From Desmodesmus armatus (taxonomy: Eukaryota; Chlorophyta; Chlorophyceae; Sphaeropleales; Scenedesmaceae), in assembly GCA_007449985.2 (NCBI GenBank), contig VIIQ02000020.1, positions 186,001-250,000 on the forward strand: a DNA stretch of 64,000 bases, in the 5' to 3' direction. The notes under the pieces were generated by a model that did no database searches, was not told where the DNA came from, and saw only the letters and a list, made by a program, of their open reading frames with translations. Shown piece after piece: positions 48,602-58,722 of the stretch; the stretch's first letter is position 1, and each line of letters opens with the position of its first letter. The position numbers and the translations under genes were made by a program.

Positions 48602-50453
48602 ATGTTGCCAGCTCTGCACGCAAGATCACCCGGATGCCAGCGCGATCTGTGTGCACATCCGCCCAAACGCTTCTCAGTATCACACAGCCGCTGTTTCACG
48701 AGCGTCAAGCCCGTTGTGCACTGGCAACGCTTTTCCACTGGAGTCTGTCTTGCTGCTGCTGCTGATGCGAGCAGCACAGTGCAGGACACAGAGCAGCCTA
48801 ACTCGGTATCAAGCACAACTCACCAACAGCAGCATGGAGCGTCAACGGATCAGCCCAGCCAGCTACTGCAGGATCAGCAGGAGGGCCTGTTGGGTCCTGT
48901 TGACAGTACACCCACAGAGTCAGCAGGAGCAAGAGCTGCAGCGGATAACCCCACCTTCGAGGTGGATCGTGTGGTTGAACGGGAGCTGTTGGAATCAAAC
49001 GGTGGGTGTACATCCCTACAAGAGCAGCGGCCCAGGTGTGAACACTTGCCCTGCAATTCTCGAAACCCTTCCGTCACCCAAGCTACTAGCTTGTACTGTG
49101 TGCTGGTCCAGCCGTTGCGTGCGCTAGGGAAAATGTGGTGACTACCCCTAGGAAGGTACATGAGCGTGGCAAGTCATTGTGTCCCCTTGGTGTGACCCTG
49201 CTTGTGTAGCAAACCGCAGTACACCCCTTGTGATGCAACAGGAAGCCACAGTCGCAAACCTACTGCATGATGGCTGCCATACATCTGTTTTGGGGTTCAA
49301 GCGGGACCCGAAAAGTGCCCAAGTTGCTTCAATGTCATACTTTAGATGCCCTCACTTCCAGCAAGGCCAGCAAGGCCAGCAAGGCCAGCAGTGGACTCCC
49401 ACCTGGATGTGGTGCAGGTAGTCGGTTGTATATCTAGCAGCGCGCATTGACTCAGGGCAGTTGTGCTGATTTTGCTGCAAGCGTCGGGGGATTTGCTAAT
49501 GTACTGCCGTTGGTGCTGTTGATCTCTGGTGCCTGCGCCTGTGCCTGTGCAGGTGCCCGCAGCACCCGGCGCACCAAGCTGGTGTGCACCATAGGACCAT
49601 CCAGCTGCTCCTATGAGGTGAGGGGGGATGTGTGTGTGTGTAGACACAGAGAGTGTGTAAGACACTTGGAAGAATGTGTGTGTGTGGGAGGGGGGGGGGG
49701 GGGCGGGGCAGGCAAGCGCGAGGAGGGGGAGGGGCGCAGGTGTGTCAGGAGAGTTTGTGAGTGTGGGTGGGGCTGGGGGCGGGCAAGCGGCAGGGGCAGG
49801 CGCGGGGTGGTGGAACGGTGGCAGCAGTGCAGGATAGTGTGTGAGTGTCGGTGGGGGTGGGGGGCCAGCAAGCTGCAGGGCAAGGCGCTGAGCAGGGGGC
49901 CGGTCGCAGGTGTGAATGAGAATGTGGTAGTGTGAGTGGGGTTGGGGTTGGGGGCGGGCAAGGGGCAGGGCAAGGCACGGGGCAGGGGGAAGGGGGGAAG
50001 GGGGAAGGGGACGAGAGTATGTGAGTGGGGGTGGGGGCAACCCGCGCGGCAAGGCACGGGGCAGGGGGTGGGTGGCAGGGGGAAGGGGAGCCAGTGTGTC
50101 AGTGGGGGAAGGGTGGCGGCAGGCAATCGTCGCGGCAAGGCATGAGGGGGGGGGGGAGGATTGAAAGAGAGTGTCTGAGTGTGGGTGGGGTTGGAGGCAG
50201 GCAACCCGCAAGGCACGGGGACGGCAGCAGGAGGGAAGGAGAGTGTGTGAGTGGGGCAAAGGAGTGTGTGCTGTTGGTTGGTGGGGAGGGCGGGCAGGAG
50301 TCTTGAGGGGACTCCGGCTGAGCAGTGAGTGTAGGCGAGTGGGTTGGGGCACGGAGGGACGGTGTGTGTGAGAGAAGGGAGGGTAGAATGGGTGTGCCAA
50401 CACGGTGCATAGTGGGGCCGCTTTACAGACAAGATCCCGCCATGCACCCATGC

Positions 50454-50495
<42 letters not shown>

Positions 50496-50502
50496 TGTGT
50501 GT

Positions 50503-50544
<42 letters not shown>

Positions 50545-53500
50545 AGAAATGCACGCGCATGTTTGAAGGGGTCAAGGGCGGGAATGTACAGTGCTCAGAA
50601 GGGGCCCTCTGTGATTTGAGAAAAGGGTGATTGGCTGGCAGTGGTGGGGCTGGATGGGGAAGGGCTCGATGGAGAGGGTGCAGCCCCCAATCGCAACTGA
50701 CATCACTTGGCCATGTTCATGTTCAGGAGTTATATTCATATCCATGTGCGTGTCTCGCCATGCGCAGGTGTTGTCCATGCTTGCCGACAACGGCATGAAC
50801 ATTGCCCGTCTCAACATGACGCATGGCACACATGCCTGGCACAGCGAGGTTGTGGGGCACATCAGGAGGCTCAACAGGGAGAAAGGGTGAGCATGGGCAC
50901 GGGTTGCTTGCACGACATGTCAGTCGCTGAGACGTGCGCGCGCCCACGCGCTCATGTTGGTGTGAGAGTGTGAGTGTGGGTAGGTGCCCGTGTCCCCGTC
51001 TCGTGTGTTTGTGCGTGCACGTAGGTGCCCTCGTGGGTGGGTGCATGCGCCAGCATGTCAGGATGCTTTGCGCGCATCTGTCCAACGTGTTTGCGCTTGT
51101 GCTGTGTCTGCACGGACCAGGGGAGGCCCTCCCGCGTCCTTTCATTAGTAAGAGCAACAGCCGCTCTTTATTCGTGCTGTACAAAAGCCACCATCGACCC
51201 CACTTTGCCTCTCCCCCCTCCCCTCCTTCTGTCTCCTTTTACAGCTACTGCATCGCCATCATGGCTGACACAGAGGGCAGTGAGATCCACACTGGGGAGC
51301 TGCAGGAGGCGATAAAGGTGGAGGTGAGCAGTGAGACAAATGATGTGTGACTGAGATCCAGTGAGATGGAGGTGAGGAATGAGATCCTAGAGTGAGTTAC
51401 ACACTAGGGAGCTGCAGGAGGCGATAAATGTGGAGTGAGCAGCGACGGCACAGGCTGGTCGCTGAGCGCAGCCTGGTCCCTGAGCAGTGCTGTTTGTATT
51501 TGCGCACCCACACTTACTCACTACATGCAGTACACACATGCCAAGACATGTAGCTGTATTTGACCTGCTGTTGTGATTGTTTGCCGCCATTGCTGGTGTT
51601 GTTGTTGCTGCTGTCAGGTTGGCACGCGTGTGTACTTCACAATCCGTGCCAACTCTCCCCAGGAGATGGGAGGTGTGCCTGTGGTCAAGGTCAACTATGA
51701 CTCACTGGGGGAAGACGTGGAGGTGGGTGGTGAGAAAGCGTGTGCAACGGCAAAGATGAAGGGGGTGGGGACATTTCGGAATAGAAGGAGCCCGGGGGGG
51801 GGGGGGGGGGGGCTGGATGAGGGAGTCAAAGTGGGGGCCAGCAGGGTTGTCAAGGCGACCGCGGTGAAGGTCAAGTACGACGGCTGCACTGAGAAAAGAC
51901 GTGGGGGTGAGTGGCAGAGAAAAAGGAGGGTATGATACCTTTCGTGTCGACATACATTCACACACCCCACCCCCCTCCTGCTGCTGCTGCCAGGTTGGTG
52001 ACCACGTCAATGTTGATGGAGGCATGCGTGTGCACTTCCAGCGTCGGCAAACTTACACACACTCACTAAACATCCCGCTGCTGCTGCTGCACCTCGTGCT
52101 GCTGCACCCCACTTACACACACTCACTACACATCCCGCTGCTGCTGCTGCTGTCAGGTGGGTGACCACATCATTGTTGATGGGGGCATGTGTGAGCTGGT
52201 TGTGACCAGCAAGGCAGGGCCTGACGTGCTGGCAGAGAGCATCGAGCAGGGACTGCTGCTCAGCAAGGCCAACCTCACATTCAGGTGTGTACGGTGAGAG
52301 AAGCAGTGTGTGTGGGTAGCAAGGCCGGCGTCGCATCTCAAAAGGGTGTGTGTGTTTGTTCTCATGACCATCATGATGAGGGGATATATTTGCAAGGACG
52401 TGATGTGCGCGTGTGTCCAGGCGCTGCATGTGCAGACAGTGGGATCCAAGCACACACGATAGCATGCGTGCGTGCGCATGTGCGTCTGAGTGCGCGTGTG
52501 CTTGTGGGTGTGCGTGTGCTTGCTGGCTCCTGTCCAGGTGTGTGAGTTCGCAGGGTGTGTGTCTGCGCATTCATGATTCCATAATCGTGACCGACCCCCG
52601 TGTATTCTGGGGTGGTGTTGTCAATTTGCGCTGCTTTGACTGTGTTGCAGGCGGAATGGGGAGTTGGTGCGCGGGCGTGCTGCGATGCTTCCGGTCATCA
52701 CATCCAAGGACTGGCAGGTGCGTGTGAAGCTCTGCTTGGTTTTGGGGGGGTGTATTGGCTTGGGGGCAATCCATTGCGCAAGGGGGGTGCGTGCGGCCGT
52801 GTCGGCAAAACCTGTTGGGCTTTGTTTGTGTTGTAACGCCGTTATGACCCCCCCCCCCCCCCCCGTGAGTTGCCGGAACGCGGTGCGAGGGGCCAGGCGT
52901 CCACCCTCGTGCTGACGTTGCTGCTGCTGTTGCTGCTGCTGTTGCTGTTGTCGCTCAGGACACTGACTGGACCGTAGGTGCCCAGTTTCAATTCGTTATC
53001 ATTATAGTAGGTCTTGCAAGCGCAGTCTTGCACTGCTGACCCCACCGCTGCTGCTGCTGCTCTTCAGGACATTGACTGGGCTATCAGTGCTAAGGTTGAC
53101 TTCATTGCCGTGTCATTTGTGCGCAACGCTGACGCCCCTCCTGCTACTGCTGCCTGCTGCCTGCTGCTGCTGCTGCCGCTTTTTGCGCCCTCCACCGCTG
53201 CTGCTGCTCCTCAGGACATTGACTGGGCTATCAGTGCTAAGGTTGACTTCATTGCTGTGTCATTTGTGCACACTGCTGACACCCCTCCTGCTGCTGTTGC
53301 CTGCTGCCTGCTGCTGCTGCTGCCGCTTTTTGCGCCCTCCACCGCTGCTGCTGCTCCTCAGGACATTGACTGGGCTATCAGTGCCAAGGTTGACTTCATT
53401 GCCGTGTCATTTGTGCGCAACGCTGACGCCCCTCCTGCTACTGCTGCCTGCTGCCTGCTGCTGCTGCTGCCGCTTTTTGCGCCCTCCACCGCTGCTGCTG

Positions 53501-56500
53501 CTCCTCAGGACATTGACTGGGCTATCAGTGCTAAGGTTGACTTCATTGCTGTGTCATTTGTGCACACTGCTGACACCCCTCCTGCTGCTGTTGCCTGCTG
53601 ATGCTGATGCTGCCGCTGTTGCGCCCTCTATCGCTGCTGTTGGCGCATGCGTAGGACATCGACTGGGCCATCAGCGCTAAGGTTGACTTCATTGCCATGT
53701 CCTTTGTGCGCAACGCTGACGCCGCTACTGCTGCTACCGCTGCTGCTGCCATTGCTGCTGCTTCGCAGGACATAGACTGGGCCATAAGCGCTAAGGTTGA
53801 CTTCATTGCCGTTTCCTTTGTGCGCAACGCTGACGTCATCACCAACCTGCGCAGCTACATACAGACACGCATGGCAGCAATGGAGCAGCAGCAGCAGCAG
53901 CAGCAGGGAGACCAAGGTAGGGAGGGACCATGGCATGTTCTTTTGTGTGAAAACATCTTTGAGCTCACAGGCACCCCCCACCCCCAACCCCCACCCCCCC
54001 ACCCCCACCCCACACCCCCTGCCGTCGGGGCCCTGCCAGCGTTTACCAAACTGGACTGATTCCTTTGCAGCAGCAGGGAGATCCGTAATTCAGTAATTGG
54101 ATGTTACACAGAATATCGCCAGTTTGGGGAGCCAACAAAAGGCCCATTGGGCAAAAGCAACTCCGAACCGAAACAAGGGGAGATCAAGGTGGGCCCTTTG
54201 TCCGGGAGGGAGGGACCTGGTGGCCGGTTCTGCAGGTGATGTAAGCAGGCTCTCCTTTCTTTGGAGGGTCAAGTATACAAGCCATGTTGTGATTCAGGGC
54301 AGCAATGGAGCAGCAGCAGGGAGACAAAGGTAGGGAGGGACCGGCAGCCGGCTTGTCAGGTGTTTGAGCTAGGCGTGCGCTCGCGCTTTGGCGGGATGCG
54401 TACAACGGGCAGGTTTCTTTCTTTGTCTTTGTTTTTGTGTGAACGAATGGAGCAGCAGCATCAGCAGGGGGACAAAGGTAGGACGATGTCCAGGAGGGAG
54501 GGACCCGGCAAGCGGCTTGGTAGCTGTTTGAGCTAGGCGCGCGCTCCGTTTGTTGGCGCGAATAAGTACAAGGGCCTTGTCCTGTCCCTTTGTGTGAACA
54601 CATCTTTGCGCATGAGCGCACTGGCAACCCCTGTCGGAGCCTTGCCAGAAGTCACCAACAACTGGACTGAGATCGCTGCGCTTCCCTATCCTCAACTCCT
54701 GTTTGCAGTTTCTTGCCCGTTGGTGCATTTCCCATCAACCAAGATCTCTCAACAGCACAATGTTGATGCCCTTCCTCTCTATCAGCTGTCTACAGCACAA
54801 TCTGACGCTCTCACTTCCTGCTTCTCTGCCCTGTCCCCTGGCACAAATTGTTACATCTTCCAACCCCGCCAGGGTTTGGCCACCAGATTGAGTTGATAGC
54901 CAAGCTTGAGGCGTATGACTGTTTGCAGTCCCTGGACGCTATTGTGCAGGCGGCTGATGGCATCATGGTGGCGAGGGGGGACCTGGGCGCACAGGTGGGC
55001 TGGAGTGGTGATAGGGTTTATGGTTGCTTGTTTGTCAGGAACTGTGTGCATGTGTGTCTGTGTGCGTGCGGAGGCGTGGGTGTGAGTATGGCGCGTGGGC
55101 GAGCGCAGGCGGGCTTCAGTTTGGGTTAGTGAGCGCGTGTGTCTGTTGGGGTGTGTTGGTGGGCGAGTGGGTGCGCGAGCGAGCGTGAGCGCGTGCAGGC
55201 GGCGGACGGCATCATGGTGGTAAGGGAGGGCCTGGGCGCACAGGTGGGCTGGGGTCGTGGTGGAGGTGGATTTTGCTTGCTTGTATGTAAGGCTAGGTGT
55301 GTGTCTGTGTGCGTTCGTGGCGCGAGTTCAAGCGGGCGGGCGTCATTATGTGCGTGCACGTGGCGGGTAGCTGGGAGTGCGTCTGCGCGCATGCGCATGC
55401 ATGTGTCGCTATACGTGTGCAGGGTTTCAATTGACAAATGCATCATGTGCAATGTGCAGTGTGCAGCGCGAAACTCAGGGGCTTTGGTGGCCAGGCCATG
55501 ACAGGCGCAGCTTACGCACCACTCCTATTGGGCACAAGAGGAACGTTGTACGGCTGTGGCATCATGTTTGTGTTTGCCGCTCTGCTGCCCGCCCAGATTC
55601 CCATTGAGGAGGTGCCCAGTGTTCAAAAGTACGCTGTCATGCGAGCCAGGCAGTTAGGCAAGCCAGCCATCGTGGCGCATCAGCTGCTGCACAGCATGAT
55701 TGAATACCCGGTGCCGACACGGGCAGAGGTGGCTGATGTGGCCGATGTCGTGCGGCAGCGTGCAGACGCACTCATGCTGTCAGGTGGGTGGTGGCAATCC
55801 AAGCCGCATAGAGGCAAGGCTTGAAGGTCAGACACGTGCATGTGCGCGGGATGGGGCGGGTTGGAAGGGATGCAAGGCAGTGATCATGGTTGTGGGAGTG
55901 GAGCGGCAGAGGTGACTATGGGCATGTCTTGGTGGGGGGAGCATGCAGTGGGCTGTTGGCGCATCATCTGCTGCACAGCATGATGTAGTACTGTTCTGAA
56001 TGTCGACATGGGCGGAGGTGGCGGATGTGCGGTGCGGCAGCGGGCAGACGTACTCATGCTGTCAGGTGGGTGAGCATAGGGCAAACCATGTAGTATCCAT
56101 GCGATGCTGTCAGGTGGGTGTGGGAGGGCGTGTGTGCATGCGCGTGCGTCTGTGCGTCCCGCAAGTGTTCTCATCCCACATTGGCCACTGTGCGCGTGTT
56201 GAGCATGAGACACTTGACCTGTAGACGAGACTTCAGGCTGTCAGCATGTGGGTTTGTGGGTTTCTATTACTAGGTCCGCACCCCTGCCAACGACATCAGT
56301 GCTCAGGTTATTTGGGTTTCTGATACCTTTACTGTAGTGCACTGGACTGTGAAGCGCTGTGCTGGGCTGGACTGTAGTGTACTGCACTGTACTGTACTGT
56401 ACTGTACTGCACCTGTCCCGTCGTTGCGTGCAGGCGAGTCTGCCATGGGAGCATACCCCGACAAGGCGGTGGGTGTGCTGCGCAGTGTGGCAACCCTCTT

Positions 56501-58462
56501 GACCAGCCGTGTGTCTACCCACCTGTCCTTCTATCCATCTGACTCTTGCCATGCAGGCGAGTCAGCGATGGGCGCGTACCCCGACAAGGCGGTGGGTGTG
56601 CTGCGCAGTGTGGCGCTGAGAATGGAGGAGTGGCTTAGGCAGGAGAAGTTTGGAGGGGTGCTGCTGCCGCAGATCGCGGCAACACCGGACGGCCGAGTCA
56701 GCGAGGAGGTGCGTGGGGGTGGCTTCTTCCGGCTTACTGCTACAAGTGTATCGCCTTGACGTCGCTTTAGCGATGGTTGTGATGGATGTTGCAGATGGTG
56801 GTGCGGGCAGAGGGCGATGCAATCGATGCCTTGTCTGCTGTGTGATTTTTAATTATCTACCAGAGATTTTGCACACCGCTCCTGTGCTGTCCTATACTGT
56901 GCTGTTCTGGCATCACATGTGCTGCCCTGCACCGCGGACAAAAGACATGTTGGTTGGCTTTTGCTCTGCCAACGTACTCCCGTGCTGTGCTGCTCGACTA
57001 CCATGTCCTCCCCCCCCCCCCTGCCGTGCAGATCTGTGCCAGTGCTGCCCTGCCCTGCCGTGAGACATGTTGGTTTTTTTTTTGGTTTTACTAGGGGGGG
57101 CGTAATCCCACTGGCTGGCCACACACAGCGCAATCAGGCGAACCCAACTGCCGGGGGCCTGAGGCAAAGCCTCACCAATGAGATCGCCTAACACCCCTAT
57201 ACCAGACATGTTGGTTGGCTGTGTTTGATTGCCAGAATGCTGCCGTGCCGTGCTGCTCACCTGCCGTGTTCCCCCTCCCCTCCCCCCCCCCCCCTGCCCT
57301 GCAGATCTGTGCCAGTGCTGCCCTGATGGCCAACAAGCTAGAGGCTGCTGCCATCTTTGTGTTCACGCGGCGGGGCTACATGGCACACTTCCTGTCGAGA
57401 TGCAGGTGCGAGTGTGTGTGGGGGGGGGGAGGGGGGTTGGAGGGGGGGGGGTGGAAGGAGTGGGAGTGGTGTTGATACATGGGCACACCTTGGGTTGCAG
57501 GCCGCCTGCACTTGCATGGCCATGGGAACACATATCTACAGTACCGTACTGAGGTCACGTCCCCTCTGATTGTCTGTTCAACCCCTTCGTCCGCTGGTCC
57601 CTGCCCCTGCAGGCCTGGCTATGCCGTGTTGGCATTTACACCTGACCAGGCGATGTTGCACCGGCTCAACATGCACAAGCGCTACTCCCTTGCTTACACA
57701 TGCTAAAGATGTCAACCCCCTGTTGTGTTTCTTGACTTCCGCTTTTGCCGCATCCCGCCCTGCAGGCCTGACTGCCCTCTGTTGGCTTTACGGTCGACCA
57801 GGCTGTGCGGCTGCGGCTTAACATGCATGCGCGCTACTTCCTTGCTTGCACGTGCATACATATGACTCATTCAAATCCCCCTCTTTTGTCTGTTCCGCCC
57901 CGCGCCTGCTGCCGCTGCTGCCTGCAGGCCTGACTGTCCCGTGTTGGCGTTTACAGACGACCAGGCGGTGCGGCGGCGGCTCAACATGCGCTGGGGAGTT
58001 ATGCCTTTCTGGATGCCCTTCTGCACTGACCCCGAGGTACGCTCACGGTCCCCTAAACCCTCATGTCGCAAAAATTGGCTGGCTGATGCTGTGCGGAGCA
58101 GCTGCCGCTTGCCCTGTGGGCAACTACTGCATGGCCGCCAGGCAGTATGCGAGCATGGGCCTCTGGGTTAGGTGTAGGCTTGGCACTGCAGTGTGATTGT
58201 TTGTTTTGTTGTCTTTTGGGAATACGCATGTCATGTTGCCATCCATATTCAGGCATTCCAATTTGGAATCAATTAAGTGGTGTAAGTGGCAACTTTGTAT
58301 GGTTGTGCTGCTGCTGGCATGCAGGCGAATGTGCGGCGCACCTTCAAGCTGATGAGTCAGCGTGGCTGTGTGAAGGCAGGGGACCTAGTGGTGGTGGTCA
58401 CTGACCTGCGGCCTGGGGAGGGTGACATCATCCGCAGCGTGCAGGTCAGGCATGTGCAGTGA
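48602..58462 (+). CDS. Pyruvate kinase, plastid alpha-type
   Basis: Fourteen exons in phase: 48602-49001, 49553-49617, 50768-50886, 51245-51323, 51618-51722, 52157-52284, 52651-52717, 53769-53916, 54873-54994, 55597-55783, 56557-56708, 57305-57405, 57928-58036, 58325-58462; 639 residues. Converts PEP and ADP to pyruvate and ATP. Exon 1 is a 133-codon non-conserved leader fitting a plastid transit peptide. Then come [41 protein letters not shown] (catalytic Lys), [12 protein letters not shown] (metal-binding Asp), [32 protein letters not shown] and a C-terminal allosteric-type domain ([20 protein letters not shown]). [12 protein letters not shown] replaces the usual DTKGPEIRTG and His replaces the active-site Thr/Ser before QLL. 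By memory the first change also marks the plant plastid alpha subunit, which works with beta subunits. Most introns from exon 5 on contain partial copies of neighbouring exons. Confidence 0.93.
49620..50410 (+). repeat. G-rich minisatellite in pyruvate kinase intron 2
   Basis: Irregular units of about 60-90 bases with gtgtgtgagtgggggtggggg, cgggcaagcggcagggg and similar words, including a G run at about 49688-49702. The opposite strand is a long Pro-rich open frame with no protein motif. Confidence 0.75.
50455..50542 (+). repeat. (GT)n microsatellite
   Basis: About 88 bases of almost uninterrupted GT dinucleotides with two ggtg interruptions, in pyruvate kinase intron 2. Confidence 0.9.
51994..52043 (+). 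pseudogene. Partial copy of pyruvate kinase exon 6 in intron 5
   Basis: Follows its own cag acceptor and encodes [11 protein letters not shown], against [11 protein letters not shown] in the real exon at 52157, and then diverges. No donor. Located 163 bases upstream of the real exon. Confidence 0.8.
52959..53768 (+). repeat. Six upstream copies of pyruvate kinase exon 8 start, mostly 147-bp period
   Basis: Exon-8-like segments ([18 protein letters not shown]) begin at 53068, 53215, 53362, 53509 and 53655, and a degraded one at 52959. The genuine exon begins at 53769. Four successive intervals are 147, 147, 147 and 146 bases. Copies 53068 and 53362 end RNAD and copies 53215 and 53509 end HTAD, so a 147-bp unit doubled and then the pair doubled. 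Each copy has an AG acceptor but no GT donor after the shared part. Because 147 is a multiple of three, copies and the intron pieces between them form one open frame from 53014 to 53601, ending in TGA. Confidence 0.92.
54301..54480 (+). pseudogene. Copies of the 3' end of pyruvate kinase exon 8 with its donor
   Basis: The exon-8 end, encoding MAAMEQQQ and a gtaggg donor (about 53870-53922), is echoed at about 54301-54345 (gcaatggagcagcagcaggg ... caaaggtagggaggg) and about 54446-54480. A weaker trace is near 54171-54215. Confidence 0.7.
55197..55250 (+). pseudogene. Decayed copy of the 3' half of pyruvate kinase exon 9
   Basis: Encodes [15 protein letters not shown] against [15 protein letters not shown] in the real exon (54943-54994). 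The metal-binding Asp is lost. A gtgggctgg donor is kept. Confidence 0.8.
55961..56118 (+). pseudogene. Decayed copies of the 3' end of pyruvate kinase exon 10
   Basis: 55961-56068 follows the exon-10 sequence from gcgcatcagctgctgcacag to ctcatgctgtcaggtgggtg, but with in-frame stops and deletions. A further fragment of the exon end and donor is at about 56102-56118. Confidence 0.8.
56434..56495 (+). pseudogene. Partial copy of pyruvate kinase exon 11 start
   Basis: Encodes [20 protein letters not shown] after a cag acceptor, 123 bases upstream of the real exon 11 (56557), then diverges. No donor visible at the break. Confidence 0.85.
57032..57060 (+). pseudogene. Short copy of pyruvate kinase exon 12 start
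   Basis: Starts atctgtgccagtgctgccct after a polypyrimidine-like C run and gcag, as does the real exon 12 at 57305. Breaks off after about 20 matching bases. Confidence 0.75.
57613..57845 (+). pseudogene. Two upstream copies of pyruvate kinase exon 13
   Basis: The copy at 57613-57706 is nearly intact ([21 protein letters not shown]) and could still be spliced in at its start, but ends in a stop and no clear donor. The copy at 57766-57840 (RPDCPL then frameshift) is more damaged. The real exon at 57928 reads [20 protein letters not shown]. Confidence 0.85.
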
Positions 58463-58529
58463 GAAGAAGGTGTTACCACGGAGGGTTCGCAAGCAGCTAC
58501 GCTGCAACTGACTCCAGCCACGGAGGGCT

Positions 58530-58577
58530 GCAACCTCACGTGCAGTGATATTGCGTCCTGACTGCACGTGAGGTTGC
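58530..58577. repeat. Perfect 16-bp inverted repeat after pyruvate kinase stop
   Basis: Arms 58530-58545 and 58562-58577 (gcaacctcacgtgcag and its reverse complement) with a 16-base loop, about 70 bases into the 3' UTR. Confidence 0.75.
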
Positions 58578-58668
58578 GTCCCGTTGCAACAGCAGCAGCA
58601 ACACGGGCCAGCTCCTGCAGCAGTAAGGCATGCAATGGGAGCAGCAACAGGGGGCTGATGGCAGCTGC

Positions 58669-58722
58669 GGCTTGGGGTGGGGGACATCGTTTGCAATGTG
58701 CAGGTTCAGGCATGTGCAGTGA
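58669..58722 (+). pseudogene. Copy of the last coding bases of pyruvate kinase
   Basis: Resembles 58409-58462: cggc-tgggg, gacatc, gtgcaggt-caggcatgtgcagtga, with substitutions and one insertion. Located about 260 bases downstream of the original, showing that the duplications also reach past the gene end. Confidence 0.75.

Noticed and set aside
49342..50451. 369-codon Pro/Leu/Ser-rich minus-strand frame
   Set aside because: Complement of the G-rich minisatellite in pyruvate kinase intron 2; low-complexity translation.
53014..53601. 196-codon repetitive open frame as a separate gene
   Set aside because: It is the exon-8 echo array of pyruvate kinase; repeats match the exon and its polypyrimidine tract.
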